From IMG/VR virus record IMGVR_UViG_3300014501_000046, positions 1 to 35,030 of that record: a DNA stretch of 35,030 nt; one strand, written 5' to 3'. Made by a program: the position numbers and the translations under genes. The notes under the pieces are model-generated. The model did not search any database. It was given only the letters and a program-made list of their open reading frames with translations, and was not told the origin of the DNA. The stretch comes from a virus. This document shows, in pieces, positions 16,651 through 23,761 of the stretch; within the stretch, counting starts at the first letter, position 1; each line of letters opens with the position of its first letter.

Positions 16651-16687
16651 AGTCGCTGGTTACTAGCGACTGGCTACTAGCAGCTAG
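16651..16687. repeat. Heptad junction repeat (TTACTAG type)
   Basis: The plus strand reads AGTCGCT GGTTACT AGCGACT GGCTACT AGCAGCT: five degenerate 7-bp units between the scaffold and capsid genes. The same family occurs at 19749-19784. Confidence 0.7.
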
Positions 16688-17292
16688 GCCGCCGGCAGCT
16701 TCAATGACTCGGCGAACTTGGCCTGGCCGGGCGTCAGGTTGCGGGCCAGGCTCGCCTTGGCGGCCGCCTCGGGCGACGGCGTGCCGCCGGCCGCTCCGGC
16801 GCCTGCGCCTCCGGATACGTCCGGGGCCTTCAATCCCAGCGACTGCAAGTCCGCCTTGAAGTTTTCGCGGATGGCCTGCTCTTCAGCCGGCCATTTACTG
16901 GGATCGTTGCCGAGCTTGCCGTGGTAGGCGGCGGGCACGCCCTTCAACTTGTCAGCGATGAAGCTGTTGCGGGCGGCCGCGCCCTGGGCAACCTGGTCGC
17001 GAGCGGCCAGCGTGTCGTTGAGCAGCTTCGCCACCGCCTCGGCGGTGAGCCGCCGCTGCCCCGCCGCCGTCGTCGCTGTCGCCGTCGGAGTCGAAGTGGG
17101 CGACGCGGCGGCGGCCGTCTTTGCCGCCGCCTCGTCGGCCTTGGCCTTGGCATCATTGGCCATCGTGTCGGCTATCACCTTCTGGTTCGTCGCCAGCGCG
17201 CCCAGCGCTTCGGTGACCGGTTTGAGTGCGGCGGCGATCAGGCCGGTGATCGCTTCAGCGGTCAGCGGCGGCGTTGCTTGGTTCTCAGCCAT
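16684..17292 (-). CDS. Capsid scaffolding-like protein
   Basis: 202 aa, ATG at 17292 with AGGAG six bases upstream. Highly helical and rich in Ala, Lys, Glu and Thr. An Ala/Lys/Asp heptad-like region (about 45-65) may form a coiled coil. A Ser/Thr/Pro linker (about 65-75) and a second helical half end Pro-Gly-Gln-Ala-Lys-Phe-Ala-Glu-Ser-Leu, a C-terminal helix of the kind that binds capsid protein. No Ser-His protease motif. Between portal and major capsid genes, the classic scaffold position. Confidence 0.62.
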   Translation of the reverse strand: MAENQATPPLTAEAITGLIAAALKPVTEALGALATNQKVIADTMANDAKAKADEAAAKTAAAASPTSTPTATATTAAGQRRLTAEAVAKLLNDTLAARDQVAQGAAARNSFIADKLKGVPAAYHGKLGNDPSKWPAEEQAIRENFKADLQSLGLKAPDVSGGAGAGAAGGTPSPEAAAKASLARNLTPGQAKFAESLKLPAA

Positions 17293-17306
17293 GTCAGGCT
17301 CCTATG

Positions 17307-17327
17307 TAGGGCGTACCTTGGTACGCG
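17307..17327. repeat. Dispersed hairpin GTAGGGCGTAC type, copy 1
   Basis: GCGTAC-CTTG-GTACGC (17311-17326) preceded by GTAGG, in the gap between portal and scaffold genes. A second copy with loop TGAA lies inverted at 19361-19376, followed by CCTACGG. The shared GTAGGG lead shows they belong to one mobile-type palindrome family. Confidence 0.65.
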
Positions 17328-17345
17328 GGTATCTCTTCAGTGCGG

Positions 17346-18992
17346 CTACGCCGCCACTTCCACTGATTCGTCCTGCTCAACGTCCTCTTCGCCCGGCGCG
17401 ATCTCGCCGCCGCCGGTGTCGCCCGGCGTGGTCGGCGGGGCCTGCTGCATGCTCGGCGCCGCCGCCTTCTCTGCGGCGAGCGCCGCCAGCTCCGCGGCAC
17501 GGGCTTGCGGGTCGGAGATCTGCAACTCGACGGACCGTTTGACCGACATGCTTCCGCAGCCGCGGTATTTGGCGATCTCGCTGGCGAGCGCATCGGTGTC
17601 GATGGGCAAGCCGTCCTGCATTTCGATGGCGAGCGGCCGGCGGTCATACCGTTCGCCGGGCAACGTCTGCTCGAGGTCCTGGCACACGCTGAGCATGCGG
17701 CGGATGGACGGCTTCCAGATGAGGGCCTTGGCCTGCGCTTTAGTGAGGCTGGCCGTCGTCTCGATCCGGACCGACTTGTACGCGTTGTGCGAGGACTGCG
17801 CTCCCTCTCTGAGACCCAGCAGCAGCGGCGAGGTCTGGCTCATCAGCAGCATGGCCGACCGGGCCTGGTCTCGCTCGGACATCGCCGAGGCCAGCTCGGC
17901 GTTCCAGGTCAGGTACTGCGGGATCTCGTCTTTGGTACGGAAGAAGTAAACGTCATGATTCGTCGGCAGCGCCCCGTCGGGGGTTGCGGAGTGAGCGCTA
18001 GCGGCCAGCTTGGGATCGGAGTGCTTGGCCAGCACTCGGGCGATCTGCGTCTCTTTGGCGTTGAGCGCGTCCTGTTGTTCGACCAGGCCGTCATAGTCGC
18101 TCACCGGGAAATCTCGCACCAGCAGGTTGGGAACGTAGGTGATCGTGTTGGCCTTGATACCGGTATTGGTGACCGGATCGAGCGGGCCGTCCTCGGGATC
18201 TTCTTGCGGCCACTCGTTCAACGTGAGCACGCGCGGCATGATGATGCCCTTGTTATCCAGCGCCTTCACTTCCCGCGTGATCTGGCCGGGAAGGTAGCGG
18301 GTGACCAGCAGCCGCCAGTCCGGCTTAGCGGGGTCGGGGCTGATGTCCCGAGCGTTGTACTTGACGTAGCTCTTGTACTGCCCGTCCGGCTGGATTTTGC
18401 CCTCAGGGAAGATGTCCGCGGCATCGACTCGCTTCAGGTAGACCTGGCCATTCTCGATGCACGATTCGAGGAAGGCCTCACCGTCCACGCTGGCTTCCAG
18501 GGCGGTGTGATAGAGCAACCTGTGAAACGCGGTGCGATCGACCAATGCGCCCAGCTTCTGTTCTTGGATTTGCTGGGCGATGTCAATCACCGGCTCCGCG
18601 TCGGGGTCCGGGGTCGCTGCATCCGGCGCACTGTTTGCCGGGTCAGGGGGCGCCACCTTGATCGACGGCTGCGCGCCGAACAGCAGATTGGCCGACACGA
18701 TCGAGATCAGCTTGCACAGGTTATACGGCACGTAGAGCGGCGTTAAACGGCCGTTCGCGAGGACCGTGGGGAAGTCGAATTGCGTCCTCTGTTCGAACAA
18801 AAAGAGCCGCCAGTGCCGGCCATCGTGCAGCAGCCTGGCCTGGCGGATGCGCTCCAGGCGCGCCTGACGCAGCAGCGACAGGTAGGCCGGGTAGCCGATC
18901 TGCCGGAACTGGTTGTACAGGTTGAAATCGGAGAAGAGCCACACCTGGGGTGAGGTCCCGAGTCCGAAGCTGTTTTCGATGAGGCCTGCCAT
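17346..18992 (-). CDS. Portal protein, SPP1 gp6 type
   Basis: 548 aa, ATG at 18992. Key blocks: an N-terminal helical region with Tyr-Leu-Ser-Leu-Leu-Arg-Gln-Ala-Arg, Pro-Tyr-Asn-Leu-Cys-Lys-Leu-Ile-Ser-Ile-Val-Ser-Ala-Asn-Leu-Leu-Phe-Gly, and later Asp-Phe-Pro-Val-Ser-Asp-Tyr-Asp-Gly-Leu-Val-Glu-Gln-Gln-Asp-Ala-Leu-Asn. These are hallmarks of SPP1 gp6-like portals. The acidic Gly/Pro-rich tail (from about 500) is typical. It forms the dodecameric DNA gate and terminase dock. Mu itself uses a different (gp29) portal family, so the head module is mosaic. No MuF-like minor head gene follows. Confidence 0.8.
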   Translation of the reverse strand: MAGLIENSFGLGTSPQVWLFSDFNLYNQFRQIGYPAYLSLLRQARLERIRQARLLHDGRHWRLFLFEQRTQFDFPTVLANGRLTPLYVPYNLCKLISIVSANLLFGAQPSIKVAPPDPANSAPDAATPDPDAEPVIDIAQQIQEQKLGALVDRTAFHRLLYHTALEASVDGEAFLESCIENGQVYLKRVDAADIFPEGKIQPDGQYKSYVKYNARDISPDPAKPDWRLLVTRYLPGQITREVKALDNKGIIMPRVLTLNEWPQEDPEDGPLDPVTNTGIKANTITYVPNLLVRDFPVSDYDGLVEQQDALNAKETQIARVLAKHSDPKLAASAHSATPDGALPTNHDVYFFRTKDEIPQYLTWNAELASAMSERDQARSAMLLMSQTSPLLLGLREGAQSSHNAYKSVRIETTASLTKAQAKALIWKPSIRRMLSVCQDLEQTLPGERYDRRPLAIEMQDGLPIDTDALASEIAKYRGCGSMSVKRSVELQISDPQARAAELAALAAEKAAAPSMQQAPPTTPGDTGGGEIAPGEEDVEQDESVEVAA

Positions 18993-18996
18993 GGGT

Positions 18997-19015
18997 CTGA
19001 AACGTGAAACGTGAT
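18997..19015. repeat. Junction tandem repeat, CACGTTT type
   Basis: On the coding strand CACGTTT CACGTTT CAG lies immediately upstream of the portal start. It has the same motif and orientation as three other junction copies in the window. Confidence 0.7.
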
Positions 19016-19028
19016 CTGCGGCGGCGGG

Positions 19029-19313
19029 TTAGACCGGTCGCCACGAATCGGGCATTTTCCCGGTGTCGTCACGGGGGCTGCTGCGCAGGTTGTGGGGCAG
19101 CTCCTTGCGCTTGGGATCTTCGACCGGGCCGTCATAGGCGGGGGCACGGCCTTCGACCAGCAGGTCGGCCGTCCTGCCGTCCTGGCTGACTCTTACCACC
19201 TGCGCCGTGAGCGGCTTTTTCCATGGGGTCTGCACGATCACCGTGTCGCCCTTCTTGACGGGCTTGTCGGCGAGTTCGGCTGCTATTGCGGTGTCGATTG
19301 CTGCATCGGGCAT
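19029..19313 (-). CDS. Small protein with SH3-like core
   Basis: 94 aa from the ATG at 19313, preferred because AGGAG lies six bases upstream; the frame is open to 19349. The middle (Val-Lys-Lys-Gly-Asp-Thr-Val-Ile-Val-Gln-Thr-Pro, Gln-Val-Val-Arg-Val-Ser-Gln-Asp-Gly-Arg-Thr-Ala-Asp-Leu-Leu-Val) reads as a small SH3/KOW-like beta barrel. The charged tail has Pro-Lys-Arg-Lys-Glu-Leu-Pro. It lies between terminase and portal. Perhaps a virion or packaging accessory; no family recognised. Confidence 0.5.
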   Translation of the reverse strand: MPDAAIDTAIAAELADKPVKKGDTVIVQTPWKKPLTAQVVRVSQDGRTADLLVEGRAPAYDGPVEDPKRKELPHNLRSSPRDDTGKMPDSWRPV

Positions 19314-19340
19314 TGCGGTCTCCTGTGGGTGGGTGTGGGG

Positions 19341-19389
19341 GTTGGTCACTGGTCGTTAACGCGTACTGAAGTACGCCCTACGGCACCGG
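19341..19389. repeat. Junction repeat and hairpin, copy 2
   Basis: It begins with GGTCACTGGTCG heptad-like units and then carries GCGTAC-TGAA-GTACGC (19361-19376) followed by CCTACGG, the inverted relative of the hairpin at 17307-17327. It fills the gap between two small genes. Confidence 0.6.
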
Positions 19390-19731
19390 TCATTGGCTGG
19401 CCGCCTTGAGCGTCTCGACGCCTACGGCAGGGTCATAGCCGAGCTGGGTCAGCAGCGCGGCGAGGTCGGTTTCCGCCGTCGTCGTCGCCGCGGTGATCTT
19501 GGCCGCGAGCTGGTCGTGCTGGGTCTTGAGCGCCGAGATCTGTCCGAGCTGCTGGCCGTACGAGGCCAGCCGCTGGGCGTGCTGGGCGAGGTCGAACCCG
19601 CCGCCCGTCCCCGTAGGGCTCGCGAGACCCGTGGGGGCTGGGGCGACGGGGATCGGGATCGGCTGTGCTGGCGATTGAGCGGTCGGCGGCTGGGTAGTCA
19701 CGACTTTCGCGGCTGGGTTGGTCTGGTCCAT
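19390..19731 (-). CDS. Small protein with Pro/Thr-rich N-terminus and coiled coil
   Basis: 113 aa, ATG at 19731, CGGAG nine bases upstream. The first ~45 residues are Pro/Thr/Ala/Gln rich and unstructured. Residues ~50-100 are an Ala/Gln/Leu helix with heptad spacing (Leu-Ala-Ser-Tyr-Gly-Gln-Gln-Leu-Gly-Gln-Ile), probably a coiled coil. The family is unknown. Between large terminase and portal it may be a head accessory or terminase helper. Confidence 0.45.
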   Translation of the reverse strand: MDQTNPAAKVVTTQPPTAQSPAQPIPIPVAPAPTGLASPTGTGGGFDLAQHAQRLASYGQQLGQISALKTQHDQLAAKITAATTTAETDLAALLTQLGYDPAVGVETLKAASQ

Positions 19732-19748
19732 AGTCTTGTCTCCGTAAA

Positions 19749-19784
19749 GCGACTAGCAACTAGCCGCTAGTAACTAGCAACCGC
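19749..19784. repeat. Heptad junction repeat (GCNACTA)
   Basis: Five units GCGACTA GCAACTA GCCGCTA GTAACTA GCAACCG, each 7 bp, fill the gap between the large terminase and the next gene. The downstream Shine-Dalgarno (CGGAG) begins right after. Confidence 0.75.
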
Positions 19785-19787
19785 TCT

Positions 19788-21125
19788 TCACCATCCCGCC
19801 GGCTTCCGCTCCATCGGGGGCGGGAGCGGGACCGACAACGTGTCGGCGGCACTCACTGCCAGGGCCAGGGCCCAGAACCGGTCGGCGTGGCCGGCGTCGT
19901 CCGACTCCGTAACCAGCCGGACATTGCCGTTGGCGGCCGTCATCTTCTTGGTCTTGTGCAGGTCCTCGCGGATCGCGTCGGATGACGGCACGCGAACCAG
20001 CCGGTCCTGGAAGAGACGCAGCAGCGGCATGCCCATCGACACTTTGTTGACAGCGTTGAACTGCACGCCCTCCACGCGGCGGCCCCAACGCTGCTCTTGC
20101 CGTTCAGCGAGCATGCCGCCTATTAAACCCTTGTCGATGCACAGCCGCTTCACCGCATGGTTGCTCATGATTACGTTGAGCATCCCTTCCTGGGCGGTGT
20201 AGTTGGTCTTGGCCAACTCGCGGACCATCCGTGTGACATAGGTGTCGCCTACCTTCTGGAGGACCCAGAGGACCGACAGGTCGTGGGAGCGGCCCACGTC
20301 ATAGCCGGCGTAGTAGACGCCGCCCGGATCGAGTTGCTCTGGCGACGTGGCCAGCTTCAGGTCGGATCGCTCGCATGCCCCGATCAGGTCGTAAGAGAGG
20401 AAGGCGGATTCCTCGCTGCCGGCGATGCACAGGTATTCCTCCATCCACTCGCTTTCGTCCACGCAGTCGCCGTGCACGTCGGCGAGGAATTTGGCACGGG
20501 CCTCCGGGTCGATCGACGGGAGGTTTTGGATCTTCTCCGCCAAGCCTTGCCCAACAGCCTCGGGCAGTGAAACGTGGTGGTAGCCCCACGGCCGCTTGGC
20601 CTGTCTCACTTCCTGGCAGAGCCGGAAGAACAGGTTGGTGTCCCCATTGTGGGTCGAAACGATGCGCACTTCGTGACCCCAGATTTTGGCCGAAGCGTTG
20701 GCGCTCTTGAGCACCTTGCGGGGCTGGGGATGGAAGGCGAACTCGTCAAGCGTGATGTCGCCGCCCTTGCCGCGGAAGACCTCCGGGTTGGAAGACAGCG
20801 CCACGATCTTCGACCCATTAGCGAATCGCAGGACAAACGCCGTCAGATCTCGCTCTTTGTCGATCACCTGCTCGCCCATGTCGTCAGCCACCGCGCCGGC
20901 AACCCGCACGAACGTCTTGCAGTCGTCGATGAACAGCCCCGCGGTCTCCCGGTCCCGGCTGGCAAAGTAGTGGTTGGTCCCGAGCTTCAAACGGCGTTCG
21001 ACCGACCGATAAGCCTCGGCATAGGTGAAGCCCACGCGGCGGGATTTCTCCGCGATGGATGTGCGCGACTCATCTAAGATCCAGCGGACCTGGTAGGGAA
21101 GAAAATAGTTGAGCCTGGCCACCAT
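19788..21125 (-). CDS. terL: Terminase large subunit, Mu gp28-like
   Basis: 445 aa, ATG at 21125. The N-terminal ATPase has a Walker-A-like Glu-Lys-Ser-Arg-Arg-Val-Gly-Phe-Thr (26-34) and Walker B Asp-Ile-Thr-Leu-Asp-Glu-Phe (D127, E128). The RNase-H-like nuclease half has Gly-Tyr-Asp-Val-Gly-Arg-Ser-His-Asp (D276, D282) and a C-terminal His-Ala-Asp-Arg-Phe-Trp-Ala-Leu-Ala-Leu block. It packages DNA into the prohead and cuts at headful. The Lys-Ser-Arg-Arg-Val-Gly loop and small-terminase partner match the Mu-type family, as expected for a phage packaged from integrated copies. The Shine-Dalgarno lies in the upstream AAAGGAC heptad repeats. Confidence 0.85.
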   Translation of the reverse strand: MVARLNYFLPYQVRWILDESRTSIAEKSRRVGFTYAEAYRSVERRLKLGTNHYFASRDRETAGLFIDDCKTFVRVAGAVADDMGEQVIDKERDLTAFVLRFANGSKIVALSSNPEVFRGKGGDITLDEFAFHPQPRKVLKSANASAKIWGHEVRIVSTHNGDTNLFFRLCQEVRQAKRPWGYHHVSLPEAVGQGLAEKIQNLPSIDPEARAKFLADVHGDCVDESEWMEEYLCIAGSEESAFLSYDLIGACERSDLKLATSPEQLDPGGVYYAGYDVGRSHDLSVLWVLQKVGDTYVTRMVRELAKTNYTAQEGMLNVIMSNHAVKRLCIDKGLIGGMLAERQEQRWGRRVEGVQFNAVNKVSMGMPLLRLFQDRLVRVPSSDAIREDLHKTKKMTAANGNVRLVTESDDAGHADRFWALALAVSAADTLSVPLPPPMERKPAGW

Positions 21126-21135
21126 CGCTAACGCG

Positions 21136-21167
21136 GTCCTTTGTCCCTGGTCCTTTGTCCTTTGTTC
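21136..21167. repeat. Heptad junction repeat (GTCCTTT)
   Basis: The plus strand reads GTCCTTT GTCCCTG GTCCTTT GTCCTTT GTTC. On the coding strand this is repeated CAAAGGA. The unit nearest the large terminase start supplies AAAGGA as a Shine-Dalgarno about 11 bases before its ATG. The repeat starts in the gap and touches the last two bases of the small terminase gene. Confidence 0.7.
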
Positions 21168-21678
21168 AGCCGATGCCCAGAATCTCCCGGACCTTGGCTA
21201 CCACCGCTTCGCTCGAACCGCCCGCCTTGGCGGTTTTTTCCGCCGCTTCCAGTGCCGCTTTCTGGCGGGTTTCGAACTCGTCGCGCAGCTTCTCAATGTG
21301 CCTGCCCGCTTCGACAGCGGTCTTGATCGACACGCTCAACTTGAGCAGCTCGCCCGCGTCGGCGTCATCCGCGCCGAGCATGTGCTCGAAGAGGATCTGC
21401 TGGAACTTGAGCAGGGTCGCCGAGGCGATCTCGGCGGCGCCGGCGCCCTTGGCGACCGACAGGTATTCCCGGCTCACTTCGGAGGCGCGCCGGACCTTGT
21501 CTTCCAGATCGAACGAAACCTTCCAGTTGTAGACCGCTCCGCGCGACAAGGTAAAACCGTGGGCCAGGAGCCAATCGTGCACCATGTCCACCGTGCGCCC
21601 CGGCTCGCGAGTGAAGGCCTCCAGCTCATCGAGCTGGGGCCTGTCGAGCAGATCGTGGACCTTGTGGTGCCGGGGCAT
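21166..21678 (-). CDS. terS: Terminase small subunit, DUF3486 / Mu gp27-like
   Basis: 170 aa, ATG at 21678. The N-terminal DNA-binding part has the family pattern: Leu-Asp-Glu-Leu after a short basic start, then His-Asp-Trp-Leu-Leu-Ala-His-Gly-Phe-Thr-Leu-Ser-Arg-Gly-Ala-Val-Tyr-Asn-Trp (about 33-52), an HTH in which the last helix reads DNA. A long helical middle and an Ala/Lys-rich end follow. This is the Mu gp27 (DUF3486) type of small terminase. It sits right before the large subunit. Confidence 0.82.
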   Translation of the reverse strand: MPRHHKVHDLLDRPQLDELEAFTREPGRTVDMVHDWLLAHGFTLSRGAVYNWKVSFDLEDKVRRASEVSREYLSVAKGAGAAEIASATLLKFQQILFEHMLGADDADAGELLKLSVSIKTAVEAGRHIEKLRDEFETRQKAALEAAEKTAKAGGSSEAVVAKVREILGIG

Positions 21679-21684
21679 TGAGGG

Positions 21685-21858
21685 TTACTCGACTATGCTG
21701 GCCAGGATCTCGCCGAGGATCTCGCCGACTTCGCCAACCGTGGTTTCGCTCAACAGTTCGCTCAAGGGCATGGCCAGCATCTCCTTGATCTCGTCTGCAG
21801 TTAGTGCCGCCTGGATGGCTTCCTCGTCTGCAGTTAGTGCCGCCTGGATGGCTTCCAT
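21685..21858 (-). CDS. Small acidic protein with 11-aa internal repeat
   Basis: 57 aa from the ATG at 21858. It begins with Glu-Ala-Ile-Gln-Ala-Ala-Leu-Thr-Ala-Asp-Glu twice in a row, from a perfect 33-bp tandem duplication at 21797-21862, then an amphipathic acidic helix. No Shine-Dalgarno is seen at this ATG. The frame overlaps, in the -1 register, a 29-codon ORF that does have proper start signals. The two may be parts of one gene broken by a one-base indel, or joined by frameshifting. Confidence 0.4.
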   Translation of the reverse strand: MEAIQAALTADEEAIQAALTADEIKEMLAMPLSELLSETTVGEVGEILGEILASIVE

Positions 21859-21862
21859 GACG
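21797..21862. repeat. Perfect 33-bp tandem duplication
   Basis: Two identical 33-bp copies in tandem, in-frame, coding an 11-residue helix repeat. Complete identity points to a very recent duplication. Confidence 0.85.
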
Positions 21863-21923
21863 ACGCCAGCGCCTTTGCAGAGGCGGCGGCGATCAAGATG
21901 GCCTTCTTCACCGAGTCGCGCAT
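21834..21923 (-). CDS. 29-codon ORF with strong start, possible gene front
   Basis: The ATG at 21923 overlaps the upstream stop (ATGA) and has AAAGGA eight bases before it, the best start in this stretch. The product begins Met-Arg-Asp-Ser-Val-Lys-Lys-Ala-Ile-Leu-Ile-Ala-Ala-Ala-Ser-Ala-Lys, then stops inside the 33-bp repeat. It reads like the front of a helical small protein that continues in the -1 frame. A sequencing indel, a real pseudogene, or programmed frameshifting are all possible. Confidence 0.35.
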   Translation of the reverse strand: MRDSVKKAILIAAASAKALASSWKPSRRH

Positions 21924-22273
21924 CACGCAATCCTTTCGTCGTCTATGTCCGGGTCAACCGGCGCTGTTTCGTTAATCAGGCTCGAACCTCGCGAGCTGAT
22001 GCGCACCAGCAGGTAATCGAGCATGAAGGGCTGGCTCTTGCGCGTCCGTTCGTCCTCGATGCTCGCCAGCCCCTTGGCTTCCAAGTCGCGCAGCAGGCCC
22101 ATGGCATGGCCGTCGCCTTCGAATTGGTCGGACGGCGGGACAGCGTCGGCGACCAGATCGACAAGCCGCCGGGCATGCAGTCCGCCGCGAGGGGCGATCC
22201 GGGCGCTATGCAGGGTCCGCAGCAATTGCTTTCGCAGACGCCGGTCGCGAGCGAGTTCGCCTGCATCGTCCAT
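21923..22273 (-). CDS. Hypothetical protein, winged-helix-like, terminase neighbourhood
   Basis: 116 aa, ATG at 22273 overlapping the upstream TAA, GGAGGT upstream. Charged, with a helical N-terminus (Arg-Lys-Gln-Leu-Leu-Arg-Thr-Leu), Gly-Gly-Leu-His-Ala-Arg-Arg-Leu-Val-Asp-Leu, then Leu-Leu-Arg-Asp-Leu-Glu-Ala-Lys-Gly-Leu-Ala-Ser-Ile-Glu-Asp-Glu-Arg, a pattern suggestive of a winged-helix second half. Mu carries a gene of similar size (gp26) at the same place before the small terminase. The shared position is the main link; function unknown. Confidence 0.55.
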   Translation of the reverse strand: MDDAGELARDRRLRKQLLRTLHSARIAPRGGLHARRLVDLVADAVPPSDQFEGDGHAMGLLRDLEAKGLASIEDERTRKSQPFMLDYLLVRISSRGSSLINETAPVDPDIDDERIA

Positions 22274-22830
22274 TATTGACCTCCGCGCTTCGCGCCCTGC
22301 GCCTTCAACACGGCGACGTCTTGGCCGAGAACAGACAGCGTGCCGTTGACGTGCTTCAGCTCTGACGCCATCGTCTGCTGATGGCTCTCCAGGTCCCGCT
22401 TGCTGGCGAGGTGCTCGCGCATGTAGTCCTTCAACGCGTCAAGCTTGGCGACCGACCCCAGCTCAATATTGCGGGCCTTGTCGTCGAGTCCCTCGAAGTG
22501 ATCGTCGCCATCTTCCAGCCTGGATTTCATGAGGTCGATGGTCGAGAGCAGCCCTTGCATGTGATTTTGCACTTCGTGAGTCATCGCCCGAAAACGCTCG
22601 TCTACCAGCTTGGTGGTCAGGTCGTGCCGGTCTTTCACCGCGGCGGCCGCCTGTTCGTGCAGCCTTTTCTCCATCGCCTCCACCGAGCGGTCCTGCTTGC
22701 TCATCCCGTATAGCAGCCAGGTGATAAACCCCTGCCAGAAAAACGTCACGACGATCCCGATCACAAGCACGGGCAGGAGCCAGGAAACATAGCTTGGGAT
22801 GTCGGTAGCGATCGGGAACATATTTGGCAT
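22273..22830 (-). CDS. DUF2730-like membrane coiled-coil protein
   Basis: 185 aa, ATG at 22830 with GGAGCAAGG upstream. One transmembrane helix near residues 15-40 (Ser-Trp-Leu-Leu-Pro-Val-Leu-Val-Ile-Gly-Ile-Val-Val) is followed by a long charged helix/coiled coil up to about 175. This single-TM plus coiled-coil design before the small terminase is that of the DUF2730 family in Mu-like phages. The role is unknown; such genes sit next to lysis genes. Confidence 0.62.
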   Translation of the reverse strand: MPNMFPIATDIPSYVSWLLPVLVIGIVVTFFWQGFITWLLYGMSKQDRSVEAMEKRLHEQAAAAVKDRHDLTTKLVDERFRAMTHEVQNHMQGLLSTIDLMKSRLEDGDDHFEGLDDKARNIELGSVAKLDALKDYMREHLASKRDLESHQQTMASELKHVNGTLSVLGQDVAVLKAQGAKRGGQ

Positions 22831-22842
22831 CCTTGCTCCAGC

Positions 22843-22969
22843 GGTGGCCAGTGGCCGGCGATCAGTGGTCAGGAGGTTCGCGGACTTTGCAGTTAGCCTG
22901 TCTCGCCACGTCTCTGCCTGTACGGCTCATTCTGGCCACTGGCCACCGGCCACCGGTCACTGGCCGCTA
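22843..22969. repeat. Heptad junction repeats (GGCCACT family) around a gap
   Basis: Two blocks, 22843-22873 (degenerate GTGGCCA/GTGGTCA units) and 22932-22969 (GGCCACT GGCCACC GGCCACC GGTCACT GGCCGCT), sit in a 136-bp gap between the holin/lipoprotein-like gene and the DUF2730-like gene. The second block overlaps the stop of the former by a few bases. Nothing else is seen in the gap. Confidence 0.65.
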
Positions 22970-23761
22970 ATTCGCCGGCTTCGTCGCCGGCACCATCTTT
23001 ACCGAGGCCTTGGCGGCGACAACCGCCGGATGCGTCGTGAAGGCCGCCACGGCCGTCTCGGCGTTCTGAATGAGAGCGACGATCGATGAGAGGCTGCCGT
23101 TGCCCAGGGCCGTCTCGGCGAGACTGATCGCGTCGGCGGCGAGCTGCTCGGCGGCCAGGGCCGACGCGTAGTACTGCGGAGGTATCAGCGGCTGCACGAC
23201 GGCCAGCACGGCTGCGGCATCGTTCACCAGGAGCTGCAGATTCTGGAGCTGCGTGGTCAGTTGCGCCACGGTTGGGGCGGTCGGGTTTGCTGGCGCGGGG
23301 GCCGGCAGTGCCGTCGGCTGGGTTGTCGGGGCGACGGCAGGCTGCACGGCTCCGCACCCGGTCAACGCCAGGGCGGCCAGGGCGGCCAGCGACAAGCCGA
23401 TCAGCAGCAGGTTGGTCGCCGCCGCCTTCGCCTGGGCGGGGCTGACATTGGCCGGCGCCGCCGATTCCCGGTACGAGTGAACGATCTGCCCTTGCGGCGA
23501 GGCGTCGGGGGCGGCCGGGATGTTGAGCGCGGGGTTGCCGCCAGCATCGCCGAACGGGTTGCGCTTGCCGGCGCCGTCTTCGTAGCTGATGGCGGCGACC
23601 ACCACGCTCGACAGCGTCACGATGGAGGCGATCAGCGGAGTCCACTTGGCGGGATCGGCGCCGCACACAATCACCACGCATCCGGCGACGGCGGCCAGGG
23701 CGATCCAGACCTTGCGGCTGGAGAAAATCAGGGCGAGGGTTTTGGTGGGGTTTTGCAGCAT
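22967..23761 (-). CDS. Holin-like protein fused to lipoprotein-like domain
   Basis: 264 aa from the ATG at 23761 (GGAG eight bases upstream). Residues ~15-60 form two transmembrane helices separated by Ala-Asp-Pro-Ala-Lys-Trp-Thr-Pro, like small phage holin or holin-associated proteins. A third hydrophobic stretch (118-135) ends Leu-Ala-Leu-Thr-Gly-Cys-Gly, a perfect lipobox (C136) but internal. Then comes a Pro/Thr/Gln-rich linker and an Ala-rich helical domain. It reads like an inner-membrane lysis protein joined to an outer-membrane lipoprotein, which could span the envelope. A start for a separate lipoprotein was not found. Confidence 0.45.
   Translation of the reverse strand: MLQNPTKTLALIFSSRKVWIALAAVAGCVVIVCGADPAKWTPLIASIVTLSSVVVAAISYEDGAGKRNPFGDAGGNPALNIPAAPDASPQGQIVHSYRESAAPANVSPAQAKAAATNLLLIGLSLAALAALALTGCGAVQPAVAPTTQPTALPAPAPANPTAPTVAQLTTQLQNLQLLVNDAAAVLAVVQPLIPPQYYASALAAEQLAADAISLAETALGNGSLSSIVALIQNAETAVAAFTTHPAVVAAKASVKMVPATKPAN

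Noticed and set aside
14946-22969. Junction repeats as CRISPR arrays
   Set aside because: Units are only 7 bp and contiguous, with no unique spacers and no cas genes.
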